A stretch of DNA of 59,290 nucleotides from Lactobacillus hamsteri DSM 5661 = JCM 6256 (GCF_000615445.1 NZ_BALY01000008.1:1-59290); one strand, 5' to 3'; counted from the stretch's first letter, positions 27,475 through 37,598 are shown. Numbers and translations are program-made. The notes: generated by a model from the letters alone, not told the origin.

Positions 27475-27807
27475 TTAATTTTTCTTAGAATCACTGTCAG
27501 CTTCACTAATTTTTTTAGCTTGATATTCAATATTTTCCATAATATTCGCTGTGTGAGTTTGATAATTAGCAACATCATCAGAAATATCATTGATAGCTCT
27601 TTGAGCAGCGGGCATAGCTAGTTGTAAATCTTGACTGGCTTTTTTAGCCTTATTGATGCCATCGGCCAAACTGCCTGCTGCATCTTCCATGCCTTGAACG
27701 TCTTCTTTAAGTTGCTTGCCGAAGCGATTGCCATTCTCATCTTTAAGTAAAGAAAGAACAAAACCAGCAGTAGCACCAAGAAATAATCCTAAACCAAATT
27801 TATTCAT
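27475..27807 (-). CDS. YtxH-domain protein
   Basis: Small protein of 110 residues. The first 20 residues form a glycine-rich hydrophobic segment (FGLGLFLGATAGFVLSLL), the YtxH signature, followed by a long charged helix with coiled-coil character. General-stress-associated in Bacillus; biochemical function unknown. AAGGAG precedes the ATG, and it lies 9 bp after the HIT gene on the same strand, so the two are likely one transcript. Confidence 0.88.
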   Translation of the reverse strand: MNKFGLGLFLGATAGFVLSLLKDENGNRFGKQLKEDVQGMEDAAGSLADGINKAKKASQDLQLAMPAAQRAINDISDDVANYQTHTANIMENIEYQAKKISEADSDSKKN

Positions 27808-27816
27808 AGAAACTCC

Positions 27817-28254
27817 TTAAAATTGTTCCTTAATCTTTTCAGCAACTTCCTTGTACTTAGCGTCGTCATATTCGTCAGCGTTGTTACGAGTCATAAGCTT
27901 GAGGCCATCACCTTCGAAACGAGGAATGAAGTGAATGTGTGAGTGCATAACAACTTGGTTAGCATCTTTACCGTTGTTGGTTGTGATGTTCATAGCTGTT
28001 ACATTTGGAAAGGCCTTTTTAATAGCGTTGGCAATTTCAGGGATATATTGCAAGTATTGTTGAGCATCTTCTTTAGTGTAATCAAACAAGTTAACGATAT
28101 GCTTTTTAGGAATCATTAAAGTATGACCGGGATTTACTTGAGAAATATCAAGAAAAGCCTTAACGTCATCATTTTCAAAAACAGTGTAGCTTGGAACTTC
28201 ACCACGAATGATTTTACAGAATAAGCAGTCATCTACTAAATTTTTATTTTCCAT
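27817..28254 (-). CDS. hit: HIT-family nucleotide-binding hydrolase
   Basis: 145-residue histidine-triad protein (Hint/YhaI-like). CLFCKII with two Cys near the start and the triad HSHIHFIPR, where the middle His is the nucleophile, are both present. Such proteins hydrolyse AMP-lysine or related phosphoramidates. The gene is divergent from ecsA, the same arrangement as hit-ecsAB in Bacillus, with about 90 bp for two back-to-back promoters. Confidence 0.95.
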   Translation of the reverse strand: MENKNLVDDCLFCKIIRGEVPSYTVFENDDVKAFLDISQVNPGHTLMIPKKHIVNLFDYTKEDAQQYLQYIPEIANAIKKAFPNVTAMNITTNNGKDANQVVMHSHIHFIPRFEGDGLKLMTRNNADEYDDAKYKEVAEKIKEQF

Positions 28255-28343
28255 AATTAAAACCTCACGTTCTGTTACTTTAGTTTATTATAGTCTTCAT
28301 GCTATCATATTAATGATAAATACAGTTAAAAAAGGTAGGAAAA

Positions 28344-29084
28344 ATGAGTTTAAAAATTGAACATTTAACGGGAGGTTATACAGGCGTCCCGGTAATCAAA
28401 GATATTAATTTAGAAATCAAGCCAGGCGAGGCCTTGGGGTTAATCGGTCTTAATGGTGCTGGTAAATCAACGACAATTAAACATATTTTAGGCTTGCTTC
28501 GTCCGCAAAAAGGCAGTATTACGCTAAATGATATTAACCTAATGCAGCAACCTACTAAATTTAAACGTGAAGTTGCCTACATCCCTGAAACGCCGGTTTT
28601 ATATCCCGAATTAACTTTAAAAGAGCATCTTGAATTAACTATGCTTAGCTATAACTTAGATGAAAAAAAGGCTTGGGATAGAGCCCATGAACTTTTAAAG
28701 ATGTTCAGATTGGATGATAAGCTTGATTGGCTTCCTATTCACTTTTCAAAAGGGATGCGTCAAAAGGTGATGATTGTTTCCGCATTTTTAGCTGATACAA
28801 GCCTGCTTGTGATCGATGAACCATTTACCGGCCTTGATCCGTTGGCTGTGGCTAACTTGATTGATTTGATCAGAAAAGCTATTGCGGACGGAAAGATGGT
28901 TCTTATGACTACTCACGTCTTAGCCGATGCTCAACAAGCTATTTCCAATTATGCCGTTCTTAACAATGGAACAATCGAAATTGTTGGTAGCTTAAAAGAA
29001 ATTCGTGAACATTATGGTCTTAAGCCTGATGATCCATTTGATAAGTTGTATCTTACTTTGAATAAGGTGGATCATCATGAATAA
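28344..29084 (+). CDS. ecsA: ABC transporter ATP-binding protein EcsA
   Basis: ATPase of 246 residues. Walker A is GLNGAGKST (residues about 37-45), the signature-like FSKGMRQKV, and Walker B LLVIDEPFTGLDPLA. EcsAB affects protein secretion and intramembrane proteolysis (RasP) in Bacillus. The last 8 bases overlap ecsB, so the two subunits are translationally coupled. Start after TAGGAAAAA with ATG. Confidence 0.94.
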   Translation: MSLKIEHLTGGYTGVPVIKDINLEIKPGEALGLIGLNGAGKSTTIKHILGLLRPQKGSITLNDINLMQQPTKFKREVAYIPETPVLYPELTLKEHLELTMLSYNLDEKKAWDRAHELLKMFRLDDKLDWLPIHFSKGMRQKVMIVSAFLADTSLLVIDEPFTGLDPLAVANLIDLIRKAIADGKMVLMTTHVLADAQQAISNYAVLNNGTIEIVGSLKEIREHYGLKPDDPFDKLYLTLNKVDHHE

Positions 29085-30279
29085 TTTAGCTAAGAAGAGA
29101 CTAAACGAAAATTTTAAACAGTCAGTTAAATATTTAACTTTGGTTTTCAATGACTTCTTTATTTTGGCTTTGATTTTCTTATTTGGCGCTTTAATGTTTT
29201 GGTATGCGCAGAGCATGAAAGCAATGCCGGCAAATTTATGGTTTTATAAACCATTAGTTGGGTTTGTTATGTGGCTACCTTTACTTACAGGAAAGTTAGT
29301 CACGCTAATTAAAGAAGCAGACATGCAATTTTTGTTCACGCAAGATAAGCATATGGATGAATATCTAAAGCCAATGTTTAGGTATAGTTTGATCCTGCCT
29401 TATATTTTGATTGTTTTGCTAGCGGGAATTTTATTTCCATTTGCTAGCATTAAAGCTGGAATCAAACCAAGCGACTATTTTATATTCGTTTTAACCATTC
29501 TAATATTTAAAATCTGTCAATTGCTGATTGAAGAAAATAATCTTTATTTTGAAAAAAGAATAGATATTAGCTTAGTAAATATTATTTTGCTGATTTTAAC
29601 AATTGTCGGTGCATATTGGTATTGGCTTGCTTTGATAGTGGCATTAATTTCTGAAATTTATTTATTCTACAATCAAAAAAATCATCAGAAAAAGCTTTTT
29701 GACTGGCGGTATGCTGTTGAAAATGAAAAAGCGAGAAAAGATCGTGTCTATTCAATCTTTAGCATGTTTACCGATGTTGAAGAAAAGCAAGTTTCTATCA
29801 AGCGGAGAAAGTATTTAGACTTTCTTTTGCCTAAATCAATCGCTAAAGAAAATCCAAATCGTTTTTTATACAGAAGATCGCTTCTCAGAAATCCAGAATA
29901 TTTGAATTTATTAGTCAGAATGACTGTGTTTGCAGTTTTGATTTCTTGGCTTGTGCAAGATTGGCGTTGGGCTTTAGGATTATCAGCTTTAGTTGTATTT
30001 TTAACTGTCTACCAATTAATGCCACTTGCCACGGAATTTGATACTAATATTATGTATCGCGTTTATCCGATTAAGCGCGAAGATCGCGGACGTGATTTAA
30101 TTAAAGTATTAAATATTGCTCTTTTGATTCAGTGGCTGATCATTAGTGCTTGCTGGTTGCTAGTTTTGCCAATCGATATTCATTTATTTGAATCAATGGC
30201 TGTATTGCTAGTTTTTGCAATTTTATTAATAATTGTTTATTTACCAAATAAAGTTAAAAATTTAAATAGAAAAAGATAG
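29077..30279 (+). CDS. ecsB: ABC transporter permease EcsB
   Basis: Membrane partner of EcsA, 400 residues with at least eight hydrophobic segments arranged in N- and C-terminal blocks around a central cytosolic region (about 205-270). Identity rests on size, topology and position directly after ecsA. The exported substrate is not known. trmB follows after 12 bp. Confidence 0.9.
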   Translation: MNNLAKKRLNENFKQSVKYLTLVFNDFFILALIFLFGALMFWYAQSMKAMPANLWFYKPLVGFVMWLPLLTGKLVTLIKEADMQFLFTQDKHMDEYLKPMFRYSLILPYILIVLLAGILFPFASIKAGIKPSDYFIFVLTILIFKICQLLIEENNLYFEKRIDISLVNIILLILTIVGAYWYWLALIVALISEIYLFYNQKNHQKKLFDWRYAVENEKARKDRVYSIFSMFTDVEEKQVSIKRRKYLDFLLPKSIAKENPNRFLYRRSLLRNPEYLNLLVRMTVFAVLISWLVQDWRWALGLSALVVFLTVYQLMPLATEFDTNIMYRVYPIKREDRGRDLIKVLNIALLIQWLIISACWLLVLPIDIHLFESMAVLLVFAILLIIVYLPNKVKNLNRKR

Positions 30280-30291
30280 GGAATAGTAAAA

Positions 30292-30942
30292 ATGAGATTA
30301 AGAAATAAACCATGGGCTGTAAAGCTTGTTAACGATCATCCGGAAAGTGTTCTTCAAAATCCTGATCCAGAAAAGAAGATTGATTGGGCAGCACGCTTTG
30401 GCAACGATCATCCAATCGAAATTGAAGTTGGTTCTGGTAAAGGACATTTCATCACTACTTTGGCTGAAATGCATCCCGAAAAGAATTTTGTTGCTTTAGA
30501 ACTTCAAACTACGGCTGCCGGAATTATTCTTAGAACCAAGCTTGAAAAGGGATTGGATAATTTACAAATCTTGCGTGGGGATGCAGCTGACATCGATTGC
30601 TTCTTTGACGAAAATACCACTGATGTCATTTATTTAAACTTTAGTGATCCATGGCCAAAGACTCGTCATGAAAAGCGCCGTTTGACCTATAAATCATTTT
30701 TGTCTAAATACAAGCAAGTTTTAAAGGCAGATGGTCATATTGAATTTAAGACTGATAATTCAGGACTTTTTGCTTATTCTGTTCAAAGCATGAACAATTA
30801 CGGCATGCATTTTGACTTTGTCAGTGTTGATTTACATCATGAAAAGCCTGAAATTGTAGAAAAGAATATTGAAACCGAATATGAGCATAAATTTGCGGCC
30901 AAGGGTAATCCAATTTATGCTTTGCATGCAGATTTTAATTAA
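30292..30942 (+). CDS. trmB: tRNA (guanine-N7-)-methyltransferase
   Basis: SAM-dependent enzyme forming m7G46 in tRNA; 216 residues. IEVGSGKGHF is the SAM-binding motif, and NFSDPWPKTRHEKRRL is the diagnostic TrmB segment. EFKTDN follows in the C-terminal half. It is downstream of ecsAB with a 12-bp gap, as in many Firmicutes. Confidence 0.96.
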   Translation: MRLRNKPWAVKLVNDHPESVLQNPDPEKKIDWAARFGNDHPIEIEVGSGKGHFITTLAEMHPEKNFVALELQTTAAGIILRTKLEKGLDNLQILRGDAADIDCFFDENTTDVIYLNFSDPWPKTRHEKRRLTYKSFLSKYKQVLKADGHIEFKTDNSGLFAYSVQSMNNYGMHFDFVSVDLHHEKPEIVEKNIETEYEHKFAAKGNPIYALHADFN

Positions 30943-31011
30943 GCATATAGCTTGTAAATTTCTTATTTACTAATTACAATACTTATAAATAGTAAGTATG
31001 AGGTAAGACAA

Positions 31012-31332
31012 ATGGAAAAAATTAAAGAATTAACCCAAGATAAATTAAAAGAAATTACTAAAGATGGTCGCGTAGTATTGGAATTTTCCGCAGATTGGTG
31101 CCCAGATTGCCGCTTTTTAGATCCATTTATGCTTGAAATTGAAAAAGACTTTTCAAGCGCAAAGTTCTATAATATTGATCGAGATGGTTCAATTGATCTC
31201 GCAAAAGAATTAAATATTATGGGAATTCCTTCATTTGTTGTCTACCAAGATGGTCAAGAAATTGGTAGACTAGTAAATAAGGACCGTAAAACTAAACAAC
31301 AAGTCGAGGACTTCTTGCGGTCACTTGACTAA
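31012..31332 (+). CDS. Thioredoxin-like protein with CPDC active site
   Basis: Thioredoxin-fold protein of 106 residues. The active site is WCPDC, not the WCGPC of TrxA, and cis-Pro sits in MGIPSFVVY. No signal peptide, so cytosolic. The classical general thioredoxin is probably elsewhere; this paralogue is usually called a thioredoxin-family protein next to ytpR. GAGGT precedes the ATG. Confidence 0.9.
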   Translation: MEKIKELTQDKLKEITKDGRVVLEFSADWCPDCRFLDPFMLEIEKDFSSAKFYNIDRDGSIDLAKELNIMGIPSFVVYQDGQEIGRLVNKDRKTKQQVEDFLRSLD

Positions 31333-31351
31333 TAGAGGAGATATAAAGTAA

Positions 31352-31996
31352 ATGATCACTAGCATTAATAAAGAAGCTTATCCAAACACTTTGATCGTTA
31401 TTTTGGCTCAAACTAACGGCAGAAGCGAATTTGAAGAAAAAGATGATGTAACTCGTGTTACTGATGAAGACGGTAATGTAACTGGCTTTAACTTTTTCAA
31501 TGTAGATAAGATTATTGATTATGATAAGTTGCCTAACGGTAAGGTAAAGCTTACTGATGACCAACTTGAAGCACTTAACAAGAAGCTTGCAGAAGCTGGT
31601 TTTGATGATAAGCTTGCATATGGCAAGCCAACTTTGGTATATGGCTATGTTAAGACTTGTGAAGCTCATCCAGATTCAGATCACCTTCATGTAACTACTA
31701 TTGATGTTGGTGGTGAAGAACACCAAATCGTTTGTGGTGCTCCTAACATTGCTCAAGGCCAAAAGGTTGTTGTTGCTCTTCCAGGTACTTTGATGCCAAA
31801 TGGTGCACAAATTTGGCCAGGAGAACTTCGTGGTGTTGATTCATACGGTATGATTTGTTCAGCTCGTGAATTAGGTTTGCCACACGCACCTCAAAAACGT
31901 GGTATCATGGTTGTTCCAGACAGCTTTGAAGTTGGTGCAGAATTTGAACCAACTAAGTGTGACGAATTAATCGCAAGTGGTGAAATCACTTTATAA
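31352..31996 (+). CDS. ytpR: YtpR-type tRNA-binding domain protein
   Basis: 214-residue protein: an N-terminal DUF4479 domain (about 1-90) and a C-terminal EMAP/PheT-like OB-fold (about 95-205). Its CEAHPDSDHLHVTTIDVGG and IVCGAPNIA segments strongly resemble the N-terminus of PheT at 55336. Function unknown beyond predicted RNA binding. 19 bp after the thioredoxin gene; ends at a terminator. Confidence 0.93.
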   Translation: MITSINKEAYPNTLIVILAQTNGRSEFEEKDDVTRVTDEDGNVTGFNFFNVDKIIDYDKLPNGKVKLTDDQLEALNKKLAEAGFDDKLAYGKPTLVYGYVKTCEAHPDSDHLHVTTIDVGGEEHQIVCGAPNIAQGQKVVVALPGTLMPNGAQIWPGELRGVDSYGMICSARELGLPHAPQKRGIMVVPDSFEVGAEFEPTKCDELIASGEITL

Positions 31997-32001
31997 TTTT
32001 G

Positions 32002-32034
32002 AAAAAAGAGTCTCATAGTGAGGCTCTTTTTTGT
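32002..32034 (+). terminator. Terminator after ytpR
   Basis: AAAAAAGAGTCTCA / TGAGGCTCTTTTTT (one wobble, 3-nt loop) and T run. Confidence 0.93.
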
Positions 32035-32092
32035 ATTTTAATGGTAAAATTAAAAGCGAATATTTTGAACAATTGATTTTGGAGAAAATAAT

Positions 32093-33405
32093 ATGTTAGA
32101 TAAAACAAAACAAATTTGGTTCATTGGTATTAAGGGTACAGGTATGGCATCCCTTGCTTTGCTTTTACATGACTTAGGCTACAACGTAGCAGGCAGCGAT
32201 ATTGAAAAATACACCTTCACTCAAGTGCCCCTTGAAAAAGCCGGCATTGAAGTTAAAAACTTCGATCCAGCTAATATCAAGAGTAATGCGGAACAAGTAA
32301 TCGTTAAGGGTAATGCTTTCAAGGAAGATAACCCAGAAGTTAAGTCCTGCATTGATAAAAATGTTAAATGGCAATCATATCCAGATACTGTTGAAGAAAT
32401 TGTTCAAATGCATACTTCAATTGGTATTTCTGGTACTCACGGCAAGACTTCAACTACCAGCCTTTTATCACACGTTTTAGGTGAAGTTGCTCCAACTTCA
32501 TACTTAATTGGTGATGGTCGTGGTAAGGGTGTTGAAGATTCACGCTTCTTTGTTTATGAAGCTGATGAATATCGTCGTCACTTCTTGGCATATCATCCAG
32601 ATTATCAAATTATGACTAACATTGACTTTGATCACCCGGATTACTTCAAGGATCAAGACGACTATACAAGCGCCTTCCAATCTGCTGCTGATCAAACTAA
32701 GAAGGCATTATTTGTATGGGGCGATGACAAGCGTCTTCAAAGCTTGAAGACAGATATTCCAAAATACACTTATGGTTTCAATGATTCTGATGATTTCCAA
32801 GCTGTTAATATTGAAAAGAGTACAACTGGCTCAAGCTTTAATGTTTTAGCTCATGGTGAAGATCTTGGTCGTTTTGAAATTCATTTGTTTGGTGATCACA
32901 GTATTTTAAACGCAACCGCAGTTATCGCTGTTGCTTATACTGAAAAGGTTCCAATGGAAGATATCAAGAAGGGCTTGTTAACATTCAAGGGTGCTAAGAG
33001 AAGATTTAGCGAAAAGGACTTCGATGATATTGCTGTAATCGATGACTACGCTCACCACCCAACTGAAATGCGTGCAACTATTCAAGCTGCTCGCCAAAAG
33101 TTCCCAGACAAGAAATTGGTAGTTGTTTTCCAACCACATACTTTCTCAAGAACTAAGAAGTATCAAAAGGACTTTGAAGAAATTTTGCGTGATGTTGACA
33201 AGCTTACGTAACGCCAATTTATGCTTCAGCTCGTGAAAAAGATGGTAATATTTCAAGTGAAGATTTGGTAGCTAATATTCCTGGTTCAGAAGTTATTGAT
33301 TTAGCTAATATCGCTGATTTGACCAAGAACAGAAATTCAGTAATTGTCTTCATGGGCGCAGGTGACATTCCTAAGTATGAAGATGCTTTTGAAAAGTTGC
33401 TTTAA
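32093..33405 (+). pseudogene. murC: UDP-N-acetylmuramate:L-alanine ligase, frame broken by an apparent 1-nt deletion
   Basis: Cytosolic peptidoglycan precursor ligase adding L-Ala to UDP-MurNAc. GIKGTGMASLALLLHDLGY is the N-terminal nucleotide-sugar motif and GTHGKTSTTS the ATP-binding loop; DDYAHHPTEM follows. After VDK (to 33202) the frame stops at 33211. Restoring one G at 33202 gives KAYVTPIYASAREKDG and runs on to the stop at 33403-33405, total 437 residues, the normal length. As written the product lacks about 70 C-terminal residues. murC is essential and no second copy is in the window, so sequence error is likely. Confidence 0.93.
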
Positions 33406-33433
33406 TTAGATCTAATCAATAAAAGAAACGGCT

Positions 33434-33477
33434 AAAAACTGTTAAAATGGTAATTGAACATTTTAACAGTTTTTTTA
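33434..33477 (+). terminator. Terminator between murC and polA
   Basis: A 16-bp stem (34-49 with 59-74 of 334xx, AAAAACTGTTAAAATG with its complement) and T7. It ends 18 nt before polA, so polA must be started inside or just upstream of it, or be read through. Confidence 0.9.
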
Positions 33478-33494
33478 TTTACAGAGGAGAAATT

Positions 33495-36158
33495 ATGGCA
33501 CAAAAGAAATTACTTTTAATTGACGGTAACTCTGTGGCCTTTCGTGCCTTTTATGCTTTATATCGTCAACTTGATCGTTTTACTAGTCCTGACGGTTTGC
33601 ACACAAATGCAATTTATACTTTTAAAAATATGTTGGATGCTATTTTAAAGCAAGTGGATCCAACTAATATTCTTGTGGCTTTTGATGCTGGCAAGGTAAC
33701 TTTTAGAACTAAGATGTATAAAGACTATAAAGGTGGTCGCCAAAAGACACCAAGTGAATTGCTTGAACAGATGCCAGTGATTCGTGAAATGCTTGCAGAT
33801 CTTGGTATTAAAAGCTATGAACTTAAAAATTATGAAGCTGACGACATTATTGGTACTTTATCAAAAATGGGTGAAGATGCTGGCTACGATGTAACGATTG
33901 TTACAGGAGACCGCGATTTAACCCAGCTTGCCTCAGATAAAGTTACAGTTTTGATTACTAAAAATGGCGTCGGTGACACGGAAGCTTATACGCCAGAACA
34001 TATGAAAGAAGTTAATGGGGTTACGCCAACTGAGTTTATCGATATGAAAGCACTCATGGGTGATAATTCAGATAATTATCCTGGCGTTACCAAAGTTGGT
34101 CCAAAGACGGCTTCTAAGCTGATTCAAAAGTATGGCTCAATTGAAAATCTTTATGAACACGTTGATGAAATGAAGAAATCCAAGATGAAGGAAAATTTGA
34201 TCAACGATAAAGATAAGGCATTTTTAGCTAAAAAATTGGCTACTATTGATCGTGAATCTCCTGTTGAAGTAACTTTAGACGATACTGAAATCAAAGATAC
34301 CGATTTTGAAAAATTGCGCGGACTTTATGAAAAATTGGGCTTTAGAAAGTTTTTGGCTCAACTTGATCAAAATACGGATGCGCAAAGTGCTGATACTGGC
34401 GCTGAAAGTTACGAATATGTTGAATTAAGTCAGGACAATATTCATGACTTAGACGATTTTTCTGAAAAAGAAATTAGTTTCTATTTAGGGATGCTAGGTG
34501 AAAACTATCATTTGGCTCCATTTGTTGGTTTTGCTTTAAAGGCTAGTGATAAAGTTTATGTTTCTAAAGATATTGCTCTTTTGCAAGAAATGCCTTTAAA
34601 GGGAATTTTAGAAAACAAGACTATTAAGAAAAATGTCTTTGATTTAAAGCGCACTTATGTTGGTATGCATCGTTTAGATGTTGTTACTGGCGGAATAGAT
34701 TATGATATGCTTCTTGCATCATATTTGGTTAACAATGAAAACAACTCTAATGATTTAGGCGAAATTGCCCATCTTTATGATGAATATTCAGTAAAGACTG
34801 ATTTAGAAGTTTATGGCAAAGGCAAAAAGCAGGCTATTCCTGAAGATGATGACTTATACAAACATTTAGCTGCTAAGGTTTGTGTGATTGATAAATTAAA
34901 GCCTGAACTTCTTAAACGTTTAAAGGATCATGAACAAGATGATCTTTATGATGAAATTGAAATCCCAGTTGCTTTTGTTTTAGCAAAAATGGAATTAAGC
35001 GGTATGAAGGTTTTGCCAAGCACTTTGATTCAACTTCAAAATGATTTTGCAACTAGATTAAAAGAGTTGGAAGATAAAATTTATAAGCAAGCTGGCGAGC
35101 GCTTTAACTTAAATTCACCTAAGCAATTAGGTCATATTTTATTTGAAAAGCTTGGCTTGCCGCCTTTGAAGAAAACAAAGACGGGATATTCAACTTCTGT
35201 TGAAGTTTTAAATCAATTAAAGACGCAAAGCCCGATTGTTAGTGAGATCTTGGATTATCGTCAAATTGCTAAGATTCAATCTACTTATGTTAAAGGTCTT
35301 CTTGATGTAATTCAGCCAGATGGCCGTGTTCATACTAGATATTTACAAACATTAACAGCAACTGGTCGTCTTTCATCAGTTGATCCTAATTTGCAAAATA
35401 TTCCAACTAGAACTGAAGAAGGTAAGCAAATTAGAAAAGCCTTTGTTCCATCTACTTCTGATGGTTATATCTTTTCTTGTGATTATTCTCAGGTTGAGCT
35501 TCGCGTGCTTTCACACGTTTCTGGTGATGAACATATGCAGGAAGCCTTTAAGACGGGATATGATATTCACTCACATACTGCTATGAAGATTTTCCATTTG
35601 GATTCTCCAGATGAAGTTACTTCGCTTATGCGTCGTCACGCTAAGGCTGTTAACTTTGGGATTGTTTATGGTATTTCAGATTATGGTTTATCAAAGAACT
35701 TAGGTATTTCAAGAAAACGGGCCAAGGAATTTATTGATAATTACTTTGAACAATATCCAGAAATTAAGGATTACATGGACAAGGCTGTTAAAGAAGCTCG
35801 TGAAAAAGGCTATGCAGAAACAATTATGCATAGAAGACGCTATTTGCCAGATATTCATGCTAAGAACTTTAATGTAAGAAGTTTTGCAGAAAGAACAGCC
35901 ATTAATTCACCAATTCAAGGTTCGGCAGCTGATATTATCAAGATTGCAATGATTAATATGCAAAAGAAACTTGAAGAGATGCATTTGAAGACCAAGATGG
36001 TTTTGCAGGTTCATGACGAATTGATCTTTGACGTACCTAAGGACGAACTTGAAACTATTAAAAAGATTGTCCCAGAAGTGATGCAATCAGCAGTTAAGCT
36101 TGATGTACCATTGATTGCTGACTCAGGTTGGGGTCATAATTGGTATGATGCAAAGTAG
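33495..36158 (+). CDS. polA: DNA polymerase I
   Basis: Repair and Okazaki-fragment polymerase of 887 residues. N-terminal 5'-3' exonuclease domain (LLLIDGNSVAFRAFYAL, VTGDRDLTQLA, MGDNSDNYPGV), a degenerate 3'-5' exonuclease domain, then family A polymerase motifs: DYSQVELR (A), RRHAKAVNFGIVYG (B) and QVHDELIF (C). ATG at 33495 has GAGGAGA at good spacing; an upstream in-frame ATG would start inside the terminator stem. Heads the polA-mutM-coaE-nrdR-dnaB-dnaI run. Confidence 0.97.
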   Translation: MAQKKLLLIDGNSVAFRAFYALYRQLDRFTSPDGLHTNAIYTFKNMLDAILKQVDPTNILVAFDAGKVTFRTKMYKDYKGGRQKTPSELLEQMPVIREMLADLGIKSYELKNYEADDIIGTLSKMGEDAGYDVTIVTGDRDLTQLASDKVTVLITKNGVGDTEAYTPEHMKEVNGVTPTEFIDMKALMGDNSDNYPGVTKVGPKTASKLIQKYGSIENLYEHVDEMKKSKMKENLINDKDKAFLAKKLATIDRESPVEVTLDDTEIKDTDFEKLRGLYEKLGFRKFLAQLDQNTDAQSADTGAESYEYVELSQDNIHDLDDFSEKEISFYLGMLGENYHLAPFVGFALKASDKVYVSKDIALLQEMPLKGILENKTIKKNVFDLKRTYVGMHRLDVVTGGIDYDMLLASYLVNNENNSNDLGEIAHLYDEYSVKTDLEVYGKGKKQAIPEDDDLYKHLAAKVCVIDKLKPELLKRLKDHEQDDLYDEIEIPVAFVLAKMELSGMKVLPSTLIQLQNDFATRLKELEDKIYKQAGERFNLNSPKQLGHILFEKLGLPPLKKTKTGYSTSVEVLNQLKTQSPIVSEILDYRQIAKIQSTYVKGLLDVIQPDGRVHTRYLQTLTATGRLSSVDPNLQNIPTRTEEGKQIRKAFVPSTSDGYIFSCDYSQVELRVLSHVSGDEHMQEAFKTGYDIHSHTAMKIFHLDSPDEVTSLMRRHAKAVNFGIVYGISDYGLSKNLGISRKRAKEFIDNYFEQYPEIKDYMDKAVKEAREKGYAETIMHRRRYLPDIHAKNFNVRSFAERTAINSPIQGSAADIIKIAMINMQKKLEEMHLKTKMVLQVHDELIFDVPKDELETIKKIVPEVMQSAVKLDVPLIADSGWGHNWYDAK

Positions 36159-36166
36159 GTGATTTT

Positions 36167-36997
36167 ATGCCAGAAATGCCAGAAGTTGAGACGGTTCGTA
36201 GATCTTTAGTCCCTTTAATAAAAGGTAAAACGATTGAAAAAGTCACTTTGTGGTATCCAAAAATTGTTTCCACTGATCATCAAAAATTTGTGAATGAACT
36301 TCCAGGTAAAAAAATAATTGGAATTGATCGCTATGCAAAATATCTATTAATTAGATTGAGTGATAATTTAACAATCGTTTCGCATTTACGCATGGAAGGA
36401 AAATATCACTTAACTAGTTGGGATGATCCTAAAGATAAGCATGATCATGTGCAATTTGCATTCACTGATGGAACTGCGCTTCGCTATAATGATGTGAGAA
36501 AATTTGGCAGAATGCAGTTGGTTTTGACAGGAACGGAAAAGTTAACAACCGGAATTGGTAAATTAGGTTTTGAACCTAATTCTCCAGAATTTACCGATGA
36601 ATATTTTATTGATGCCTTAAGAAAGCACAAGAAAAATATTAAAACTACTTTGCTTGATCAGACGATTGTTGCTGGTTTGGGAAATATTTATGTAGATGAA
36701 GTCCTTTGGCAGAGTAAAATTCATCCTTTGAGTGAAGCAAATAAAATTCCGCGTGAAAAAGTAGTTGCCCTTAGAAAGAACATTAATCATGAAATTGCAC
36801 GTGCAATTGAAAAGCACGGAACAACCGTGCATACTTATCTAGATGCAAATGGTGAAACCGGTGGATTTCAAGAATTTTTACAAGTTTATGGTCATGCTGG
36901 CGATCCGTGTGCAAGATGTGGAACTAAACTTGAAAAAATAAAGGTAAATGGCCGTGGCACAACTTTTTGTCCGAAATGTCAGGTGGTTTATAAATGA
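36167..36997 (+). CDS. mutM: Formamidopyrimidine-DNA glycosylase
   Basis: Base-excision repair glycosylase removing 8-oxoguanine and FaPy. The N-terminus MPEMPEVETVRRSL supplies catalytic Pro2 and Glu3. H2TH region has LLDQTIVAGLGNIYVDE, and the C-terminal zinc finger has CARCG and CPKC. 276 residues. The stop overlaps the coaE start as ATGA. Confidence 0.97.
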   Translation: MPEMPEVETVRRSLVPLIKGKTIEKVTLWYPKIVSTDHQKFVNELPGKKIIGIDRYAKYLLIRLSDNLTIVSHLRMEGKYHLTSWDDPKDKHDHVQFAFTDGTALRYNDVRKFGRMQLVLTGTEKLTTGIGKLGFEPNSPEFTDEYFIDALRKHKKNIKTTLLDQTIVAGLGNIYVDEVLWQSKIHPLSEANKIPREKVVALRKNINHEIARAIEKHGTTVHTYLDANGETGGFQEFLQVYGHAGDPCARCGTKLEKIKVNGRGTTFCPKCQVVYK

Positions 36998-37596
36998 CTC
37001 TCGTTTTAGGACTAACAGGTGGGATTGCCACAGGAAAAAGTACAGCCGATGAATTTTTTGAAAAGAAAAAAATTCCAGTTATAGATGCTGACAAAATTGC
37101 TCATGGAATTTATGATATTGGTAAGCCGGCATGGAAGAAAATTAGGGATGAATTCGGCGAAGAATACTTGAATTCTGATCAGACTGTTAATCGCAAAAAG
37201 CTTGGACAACTTGTTTTTACAAATAAAAGCAAATTAATGCTTTTAAACGAAATAACGCATCCTCTTATTTTAGAAGAAATTCAAGCTCAGATTAATATTT
37301 ATAAAATTAAGGCTGCATCACTTATTATTGTTGATATGCCGGTCTTGTTCGAATCTGGTGCGCAAAAATATTGTGATCAAACTTTAGTCATTACTATTCC
37401 GCAAAATGTGCAGATAGAAAGATTAATGGCAAGAAATAGTTTGACTAAGCAAGAAGCAATCGATAGAATTCATAGTCAAATGCCCCTTTCAGAAAAAGAG
37501 GCTAAAGCTACTTATGTAGTTTCTAATATTGGTACAAAAAAAGATTTAGAGAATAAATTAGAGAAATTATTATTAGAAATTGAAGCTGAGGTTTAA
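36994..37596 (+). CDS. coaE: Dephospho-CoA kinase
   Basis: Last enzyme of CoA synthesis, phosphorylating dephospho-CoA; 200 residues. P-loop [12 protein letters not shown] (residues about 6-17), the DADKIAH motif and the VDMPVLFE segment are typical. Overlaps mutM by 4 bp and is 2 bp before nrdR, so it is part of a tightly packed operon. Confidence 0.96.
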   Translation: MTLVLGLTGGIATGKSTADEFFEKKKIPVIDADKIAHGIYDIGKPAWKKIRDEFGEEYLNSDQTVNRKKLGQLVFTNKSKLMLLNEITHPLILEEIQAQINIYKIKAASLIIVDMPVLFESGAQKYCDQTLVITIPQNVQIERLMARNSLTKQEAIDRIHSQMPLSEKEAKATYVVSNIGTKKDLENKLEKLLLEIEAEV

Positions 37597-37598
37597 TT

